From CANJBX01 sp035556735 (GTDB lineage: Bacteria > Pseudomonadota > Alphaproteobacteria > Rhizobiales > Xanthobacteraceae), in contig DATMFF010000006.1 of assembly GCA_035556735.1 (NCBI GenBank), forward strand, positions 558,001 to 622,000: a stretch of DNA of 64,000 bases. The letters are read 5' to 3'. The notes below the pieces were generated by a model. It was not told the origin of the DNA. It saw only the letters and a list, made by a program, of their open reading frames with translations, and searched no databases. Positions 42,164 through 47,885 of this stretch are shown in pieces. Position 1 is the stretch's first letter, and every line of letters begins with the position of its first letter. Position numbers and translations under genes: made by a program.

Positions 42164-43582
42164 GTGCTGAACATCCGACACGCGCATTTCATCGGCATCG
42201 CCGGTGCCGGCATGAGCGCGGCCGCCAAGCTGCTGCGCGACGGCGGCGTTCTCGTCACCGGCTCGGACGAGGGCGTCTATCCGCCGGTGTCGGATTTCCT
42301 CACGGCGCAGGGCATTCCCTACAACACGCGCTACGCCGCCGCGAACCTGCCGCGCGAGGCCGACCTCATCGTCATCGGCAAGAACGCGCGGCTGGTGCCG
42401 GAAACCAACGCCGAGGTCGCCGCCGCCTACGCCAGCGGCGTGCGCACCGCCTCGTTCCCCGAGGTGTTGAGCGCGATCTCCGCCGCGAAGGAGACCGTCG
42501 TCGTCGCCGGCGCCTTCGGCAAGTCGACCTCGACCGCGCTGCTCTCGCATTGCCTGGAGGCGATCGGCGCCGACCCGTCCTACTTCATCGGCGCGATCCC
42601 GCTCACGCCCGCGACCAGCGCGCGGCGCGGGCAGGGCGCGCTGTTCGTGCTGGAGGGCGACGAATATCCCTCGTCGAACACCGACCCGCGCTCGAAATTC
42701 CTGCACTATCACCCGCGCCATCTCATCGTCACGCCGCTGGCGCACGACCACGTCAACGTGTTCCCGACGCCGGCGGATTACGTCGCGCCCTTCGTCGAGC
42801 TGGTGAGGCTCGTGCCCGCCGACGGCTCGATCACGTTCTGCCTCGAAGGTCCGCTCAGCCCCGCGCTTCTCAAGACCATCACGCGCCCGCTCGTCACCTA
42901 CGGCGTCGCGCACGGCGAGTTCCAGGCGGCGGACATCGCCTGGGGCGAGACCACGCGCTTTGCGCTCACGCGCAACGGCACGGCGCTCACGCAGATCGAG
43001 ACGACGCAGCTCGGCGCGCACAACATCCAGAACATCGTCGGCGTGGCCGCCTTCCTCATCGCGCGCGAACTCGCGAGCCCGGCGCAGGTCGCTGCGGCGG
43101 TGAAGACCTTCCGCGGCATCCGCCGCCGGCTCGACCGCAAATCGCAGACGACGCGCATCCCGATCTTCGAGGGCTTCGGCTCCTCCTACGACAAGGCGCG
43201 GAGCGCCATCGCCGCGATGAAGCTGCACTTCCCGCAGCACCGCCTCGTCGTGGTGTTCGAGCCGCACACCTTCTCGTGGCGCAACCGCGAGGCGCTGGCC
43301 TGGTACGACGACGTGTTCGCGGGCGCGGACAAGATCTTCATCTACGAGCCGGCGACGCAGGGCGCGACAACGCACGCGCAGGTCTCGCAGGGTGAGATCG
43401 TCGCGCGCGTCGCCGCGGCGGGCTTTAACGTGCAGCCGATCAGCGAGCCCGACGCGGCGCTCGCCGCGATCGGCGCGGAACTCACCGAACGCGACGCGGT
43501 GCTGCTGCTGACCTCGGGCAACCTCGGCGGCCTGATCGAGCGCGTGCCGGCGCTGGCGGAGGAGAGGTGGCCGGCGGGGTGA
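42164..43582 (+). CDS. Atypical Mur ligase (Mpl / MurC-like)
   Basis: 472 residues. HFIGIAGAGMSAAAKLLRDG resembles MurC/Mpl N-termini, and VTGSDEGVYPPVSDFL plus EGDEYPSSNTDPRSKFLHY point to Mpl (murein peptide ligase, which recycles L-Ala-gamma-D-Glu-mDAP onto UDP-MurNAc). Two motifs are unusual: the ATP loop is GAFGKST (116-122) instead of GTHGKTT, keeping Lys but losing His, and the DDY/F-x-HHP box reads FEGFGSSYDK (335-344). The C-domain otherwise matches (VVFEPHTFSWRNREAL). Start is set at GTG 42164; GGGGGG lies about 11 bases before it, just after the tandem repeats. It could be a Mpl with altered specificity or a new Mur-ligase branch. Confidence 0.75.
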   Translation: MLNIRHAHFIGIAGAGMSAAAKLLRDGGVLVTGSDEGVYPPVSDFLTAQGIPYNTRYAAANLPREADLIVIGKNARLVPETNAEVAAAYASGVRTASFPEVLSAISAAKETVVVAGAFGKSTSTALLSHCLEAIGADPSYFIGAIPLTPATSARRGQGALFVLEGDEYPSSNTDPRSKFLHYHPRHLIVTPLAHDHVNVFPTPADYVAPFVELVRLVPADGSITFCLEGPLSPALLKTITRPLVTYGVAHGEFQAADIAWGETTRFALTRNGTALTQIETTQLGAHNIQNIVGVAAFLIARELASPAQVAAAVKTFRGIRRRLDRKSQTTRIPIFEGFGSSYDKARSAIAAMKLHFPQHRLVVVFEPHTFSWRNREALAWYDDVFAGADKIFIYEPATQGATTHAQVSQGEIVARVAAAGFNVQPISEPDAALAAIGAELTERDAVLLLTSGNLGGLIERVPALAEERWPAG

Positions 43583-43811
43583 AGGCGGCGCTGCCGCCGC
43601 TGGGGTGAGGGCGCGACGCGGCCTCGCGGCCAACGCGGCTTCCCCGGCGGGCGTCTTGGGTTCGTTCCGCCAAAACGGCGAGGGCTGGGGTGCCGGGGGG
43701 CGTGGTCGGCGCTTCACCGGCACGTAGATGGATGCGATCTCGAACGTCTGGCGCCTCATCATCGCCGTCAGCCTACAGGAAATCGCGGCCGAGGGACGGG
43801 TTTTTACGTAC

Positions 43812-43903
43812 GTCATGCCCGCGCTTGTCGCGGGCATCCACGCCTTGCTTGCAGATCTGACCGAAGAGAAGCCGTGGACGGCCGGGACAAGCCCGGCCAT
43901 GAC
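43812..43903. repeat. Composite palindromic repeat, copy A
   Basis: 92 bases: GTCATGCCCGCGCTTGTCGC, a middle with CCTTGCTTGC and GAAGAGAAG, and GGCCGGGACAAGCCCGGCCA ending TGAC. Each end is itself a palindrome. The reverse complement matches copy B at 56310-56400 over its whole length with few differences. It lies between the Mpl-like gene and the yaiI-like gene. Confidence 0.85.
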
Positions 43904-43920
43904 GAGGAGAGCGGAGCGCG

Positions 43921-44406
43921 CTATTGCGCCGCTCCGAAGCCCTCCCGCGTCAGCCGCACGATCGCCCGGTCCAGCGCGCCCAGAAACTCCGACCGGTCGC
44001 GCGGCGCAAACGGCTTCGGGCCGCGCGTGATCTCGCCGGCCGAGCGCAGGTCGGCCATCAGGTTGCGCGTCGCCAGCGTCATGCCGATGGAGCGTTCGTC
44101 GAACGGCTTGCCGTTGGGCGCGATCACGACGGCGCCGGTCTTCACCGTGCGGGCGGCGAGAGGGACGTCGGCGGTGATGACGATGTCGCCCCGGGTGGCG
44201 CGCTCGGCGATCCAGTTGTCGGCGGCGTCCATGTCGCCGGAGACGACGACGCGCTCGATCATCTCGTCGCGCGGGATCGCGATCGGCGTGTTGGAGACGA
44301 CGAACACCTTGAGCGCGACGCCCTTGAGCAGGTGACGCCCGGCGACGCGATAGATTTCGGTCTTCACCGGGCAGGCGTCGGCGTCGACGTAGATGGAGAT
44401 AGGCAT
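43921..44406 (-). CDS. yaiI: YaiI/YqxD family protein (UPF0178, DUF188)
   Basis: 161 residues. IYVDADACPVKTEIYRVA at the N-terminus and GDIVITADVPLAARTVKTGA, then GGEITRGPKPF-like C-terminal residues (AGEITRGPKPFAPRDRSEFL) are the family blocks; the fold is PIN-like with conserved Asp residues. Biochemical role unknown. ATG 44404-44406 is preferred to a start three codons earlier. It ends just past the composite repeat. Confidence 0.9.
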   Translation of the reverse strand: MPISIYVDADACPVKTEIYRVAGRHLLKGVALKVFVVSNTPIAIPRDEMIERVVVSGDMDAADNWIAERATRGDIVITADVPLAARTVKTGAVVIAPNGKPFDERSIGMTLATRNLMADLRSAGEITRGPKPFAPRDRSEFLGALDRAIVRLTREGFGAAQ

Positions 44407-44448
44407 GAGATACAATAACTCTACTGTACGCTCGCTTTAGGCGCCGTG

Positions 44449-46050
44449 CTAGCTGAATGGAAGCTCTAGTGAATCAACGAGATGTCGCGGAAACCCCTTT
44501 AGAATATCGAGCAGTTCCACGAGAGCTCGTCCACGTTCAGTGAGCCCATATTGCAACAAAGACTGTGTGTGCTGGATTCGATTAGCAAACTCAGGAAGTT
44601 CTTTCAGAGCTCTGTTGGTATTGTACACTCGTACTCTGCCTCCAAGCTCCGCCGTGGCGTCTGAGATCTGCTCACAGGTTGCAGGACTGGCGAGTAGACG
44701 CAGAGCGGAAAGACATCTGTGAATTTCGCTGAACGGCCTGGGTCTTTGGTCTCTTGACGTTGTTGAGGTTATCCCGCCTAGCAGCGCATCAATCTTAGAT
44801 TTGTACGAGCTAATGGACGCCTCGTTGTTAATTACGAAATCCGCAATTTCTGTAGCTACGCGCATGACGCCAAATTGCCGTTGTTTGGCGTCTTGTTCTG
44901 CGAATGACTGAAAGGATCTGATTTCTTGATCCCGCGCCCTTTTGATGTGTCGCTCAAATCTAATTCTGGCGTCGGCATCGATGAGCACGATGTGGCTTTC
45001 AGGGAAGCGCCTTTTCAAGAGAAGCAGCTCTTCGGGCGTTCGTAATCCTGTGACGATGTCCCAGAGGGCGTCACTCGTTTCTATGTATTGCGCGATTTTG
45101 CTTGCGACAACGTCCCATCCAAATGTCTCCAAAAAAAGCAGAGCTTCATCTGCGGTACCCGGAATGACTCCCTTTTGTTCGGCGATAAGTCGCAGGACAT
45201 TGCTTGCTTCGTAGACTCTGACGTCTTCGTAGCCAGTCATGTGGTCGCTGAAGGTGCTTTTCCCGGCGCACTTGTCGCCGACCACAAGAAGTATGGTTTT
45301 TGCGGCTTGCGGAATTAGCGAGAGTTGTCCGGCGCCATAGGCTGGTCTTCTTACGGTGTAGAAGTTAGGTCTCAGGTTTAGCGCCGCGTTTAATTCTTCA
45401 AGCCGTGAAAGCATTGAGCTAAGTGATTTTGCGCGAAAGTCGAAAGCCAGCGACTCCTCAAATTCCATCTCTCCCAGCCGACGTTTAGCGCCTTCCGGCC
45501 AAAACCAGCCGTTAAAGGTGTGCGGGGTCAACCAGGGATATTGAATGGACGGTTCGAAGTTGGGTGGTTCGTCTGCGATATGGCCGGCACTTTCGCCGTG
45601 AAAGAATAAGGGTTCCGAGAGCGTTGGTAAGTAGAGGGCAATGTCTGAATGCACCGTAGCGTGACGATCGTTTCCCTTCCCTTTTAGATCTGCGTCAAGT
45701 TCGGAGAAGGTGGTTTTTGAAAACCACTCTTTCACGGCTAGACCGGGGAACGATTTTTCAGCACTCAAAACGTCAATTCGGAGCGAGGTGTCCTCAACGA
45801 AAAAAATCGAGCGCACGCCAAATTCACGATTTACCTGTTGAATGGCTCGCATAAGCAACGCTTTGGTGCCTAGAGCATAGTCTTCATCGTACGGCTCGCG
45901 ATCGCCCTTGAAGTGCTTTAGATCGTATCCATGGCGCATGAAAAGGAGTCGGGCTTGCAGTAATTTCTCTACATTGGATGTGTAGAAAAAGACGTTCATC
46001 ACGCGGTCGTATTCGAAGGTGTTGCCGTAGCGCGGTCTACTTATGCTCAT
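44449..46050 (-). CDS. Fusion protein: RdgB/HAM1-like NTP pyrophosphatase, P-loop kinase-like domain, winged-helix-like C-terminus
   Basis: 533 residues, last gene of a three-gene low-GC island. Residues about 18-235 resemble RdgB/HAM1/ITPA: MNVFFYTSNVEKLLQARLLF, FVEDTSLRIDVLS (the acidic DDSGL position) and GWFWPEGAKRRLGEMEFEES. Residues about 250-420 are a P-loop domain with Walker A GDKCAGKS at 258-265 and a later VLIDADARIRFERHIKR, typical of dephospho-CoA/nucleotide-kinase-like NTPases. Residues about 440-533 (FSEIHRCLSALRLLASPATC) look like a winged helix. I know of no described protein with this order. The ATG at 46050 overlaps the upstream gene by 14 bases and has GAGAG nearby; an internal Met (MNVFF) at 45999 is possible. 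Activity is inferred from domains only. Confidence 0.75.
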   Translation of the reverse strand: MSISRPRYGNTFEYDRVMNVFFYTSNVEKLLQARLLFMRHGYDLKHFKGDREPYDEDYALGTKALLMRAIQQVNREFGVRSIFFVEDTSLRIDVLSAEKSFPGLAVKEWFSKTTFSELDADLKGKGNDRHATVHSDIALYLPTLSEPLFFHGESAGHIADEPPNFEPSIQYPWLTPHTFNGWFWPEGAKRRLGEMEFEESLAFDFRAKSLSSMLSRLEELNAALNLRPNFYTVRRPAYGAGQLSLIPQAAKTILLVVGDKCAGKSTFSDHMTGYEDVRVYEASNVLRLIAEQKGVIPGTADEALLFLETFGWDVVASKIAQYIETSDALWDIVTGLRTPEELLLLKRRFPESHIVLIDADARIRFERHIKRARDQEIRSFQSFAEQDAKQRQFGVMRVATEIADFVINNEASISSYKSKIDALLGGITSTTSRDQRPRPFSEIHRCLSALRLLASPATCEQISDATAELGGRVRVYNTNRALKELPEFANRIQHTQSLLQYGLTERGRALVELLDILKGFPRHLVDSLELPFS

Positions 46051-47023
46051 TGGCGCTCTCGTAACTTGTATTCCACCCTTTGAAGAAGCCCAACAATGTA
46101 GCCTGCTGTTCGGCAACCAAAGATTCAATTAGTTGCTCTGGAGAGCGTGATCTCTGAAATATGCAGTACAGAAGTGGGCCCATGCTGCTCATTCCAACTG
46201 CGAGATCGGTAGAGTTCTGGAGGAGTTTTAAAGTCGAGCGGACGCTCGTGCTTTGGCCATCCACTTCTCGTTTTTTGAATCCCGTATCGTGCAGCCGAAT
46301 AAGGGAGGTGCGAAGGAGCTCGAGATTCGTGGTCGCAAAACCCGGTACTATGCCGTGACAAACAATCGCAACCGTTTCTAGTGCGTCGACACGTGGAATA
46401 GGGGCGTGGAGCTCAAAGAAGGCCTTTTCGTATGCCCCATTAGCGGCAACGCCTTCTGGTAGAACAAGAGCAATTCCCCAATCCCGAGGGAAGGGCCATC
46501 GACCGAGCACCGGCGGAACTTCTGACGAAGCGCGAGCGCTCGACGGCAAAATAGATGTGATGGTTTCGGTGTTATGGCCGCCATCCCAGATGATGCCCCC
46601 ATCAAAAAAGAGATTGACGCCGACGCCAGACGCTCCTCCTCTACCGGACAGCTTTTGAATTGTATGCCGATCGAGTTTCAGGTTGTGAAGCGCACACACG
46701 GCTGCGATCAACGAGAGGCAAAGTGTAGTTTTTGTACCAAAACCTCTATGTTGCGGGGCGACGGCCTTTAACTCGGCGCGAAACCCTTTCAGCGCGATCC
46801 GCTCTCCAAGCAACTGAGCAAGTCTTACCAGCTCGTCCTGCGCTAGCTGGTCGAGTTTATCGATATTGGATACGATGACGTCTGAAGCCGCCGTGAGTTT
46901 CCAGATCGATGGCAGCCCGTCTACTGAGAATCCGACTCCGCCATAGGCGCGCTGAGTCGCATTACCCATGTCGGACAAAGCTATGTGTATCCGAGGGCGC
47001 GCCGTTACGTAGACAGTGCTCAT
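46037..47023 (-). CDS. GHMP-kinase-superfamily protein resembling beta-RFAP synthase
   Basis: 328 residues, middle gene of the island. VTARPRIHIALSDMG at the N-terminus, QHRGFGTKTTLCLS (about 91-104, the GHMP glycine-rich motif 2 position) and GRGGASGVGVNLFFDGGIIW (about 131-150, ending DGGH) match my memory of beta-ribofuranosylaminobenzene 5'-phosphate synthases, which condense PRPP with an aminobenzoate in methanopterin synthesis. No other methanopterin gene is near, so a different sugar-phosphate chemistry is more likely. It starts 13 bases after the upstream gene and its end overlaps the fusion gene. Codon use and GC are unlike flanking chromosome. Confidence 0.7.
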   Translation of the reverse strand: MSTVYVTARPRIHIALSDMGNATQRAYGGVGFSVDGLPSIWKLTAASDVIVSNIDKLDQLAQDELVRLAQLLGERIALKGFRAELKAVAPQHRGFGTKTTLCLSLIAAVCALHNLKLDRHTIQKLSGRGGASGVGVNLFFDGGIIWDGGHNTETITSILPSSARASSEVPPVLGRWPFPRDWGIALVLPEGVAANGAYEKAFFELHAPIPRVDALETVAIVCHGIVPGFATTNLELLRTSLIRLHDTGFKKREVDGQSTSVRSTLKLLQNSTDLAVGMSSMGPLLYCIFQRSRSPEQLIESLVAEQQATLLGFFKGWNTSYESANEHK

Positions 47024-47036
47024 GGCCGAATCGGCG

Positions 47037-47795
47037 CTACAATTTGATGGGGGCGGAAAACTTGTCGCTCTCCCAAACCAGATCGAAATGCTCTTTCAAA
47101 TCATTGTAAAGAAAGCCGCCGCGCTGCGCCAAGAACGTGGGTGTGTTTCTGCTTTGTTGACCCACAAAATAAGGCCCCCAGAAAATCTCATCATCAATTC
47201 GAAAAAGGCTCACGCATGGAATTGCCCTTAATAGTCTGATCTTAAACCGATTCCGATTTAGACCGGCTGCGTCTCGCACTGTCCTTATGAAAGCTTCGAC
47301 GTCGTCTCTAATTCGTCCAACCTGATTATCCTCTTCGTTGTCCCGCAAGTCTGCGATGCTGAAATCTGTCGAAGGAAAATCTGGATCTATCAAAACGACA
47401 CGAACCGTCGCCTGCAACGATAATTTGCGAAATTCGTCGCCATAGTCTTGGCGAAAGTGGGATTGGCCAAATCCCAAGACGTCGATTTCCTTCGCGTGCT
47501 TGAGACGAGAGTGATATTCTTCTTTCATTCTCACCGATCTGTGAGGAAAGACCTTTATCAGCCCTGCTTTGGCCAAGATTTCGAATCTTGCGCTGACTCT
47601 GTCGGATAGCAGGACATACAGGAACAGAATTTCGCCAGTAATGCCGGTGGCAACTAAGCCGCTCCCGATAGCCTCGCTCCATGATTTGTTGAGCAGTAGG
47701 AGGTTTGCTTCGGCGTTCATCATAATGATGCCGAGCAGCAGGACGACCAGATGAGCAAACAGCCACGTCAAATTGGCTGGGTTCAGCCAACGCAT
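47037..47795 (-). CDS. Two-helix membrane protein with PLD-like (DUF5919-like) cytosolic domain
   Basis: 252 residues, first gene of the island. Membrane helices at about 9-26 and 43-63, then a soluble domain whose strands read AKEIDVLGFGQSHF, VRVVLIDPDFP, RFKIRLLRAIP, LFRIDDEIFWGPYFVG and EHFDLVWE. I recognise this pattern from two-TM proteins with a PLD-like/DUF5919-type domain, often annotated only as hypothetical; no HKD catalytic motif is visible, so it may sense or bind rather than cut. AGGGGGGAC lies seven bases before the ATG. It is the likely membrane-anchored sensor or effector of the module; that role is inference. Confidence 0.7.
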   Translation of the reverse strand: MRWLNPANLTWLFAHLVVLLLGIIMMNAEANLLLLNKSWSEAIGSGLVATGITGEILFLYVLLSDRVSARFEILAKAGLIKVFPHRSVRMKEEYHSRLKHAKEIDVLGFGQSHFRQDYGDEFRKLSLQATVRVVLIDPDFPSTDFSIADLRDNEEDNQVGRIRDDVEAFIRTVRDAAGLNRNRFKIRLLRAIPCVSLFRIDDEIFWGPYFVGQQSRNTPTFLAQRGGFLYNDLKEHFDLVWESDKFSAPIKL

Positions 47796-47831
47796 TGAGA
47801 GTCCCCCCTGGTCTTTATTTATTGCAACTTG

Positions 47832-47860
47832 AGGTTATGCTTCTGGGATCGAAGTTTCAA
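47832..47860 (-). promoter_or_regulatory. Predicted promoter of the low-GC three-gene island
   Basis: On the minus strand TTGAAA (47860-47855), 17 bases, TAACCT (47837-47832), about 37 bases before the first gene. It lies inside the AT-rich edge of the island, 26 bases after the uvrD stop. Confidence 0.45.
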
Positions 47861-47885
47861 TTGCCCAAGGATCGCTATTGCTGCA

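Noticed and set aside
39170..43900. Very long open frame on the minus strand (over 1,500 codons).
   Set aside because: It is an antisense shadow of several genuine genes in GC-rich DNA; the real genes BA14K, Spy-like, rlpA-like and Mpl-like lie on other frames with recognisable domains and ribosome-binding sites.
43812..43903. Composite repeat A as a terminator of the Mpl-like gene.
   Set aside because: It has palindromic arms but no T tract, and the same sequence occurs elsewhere in the window, so it is better described as a dispersed repeat.
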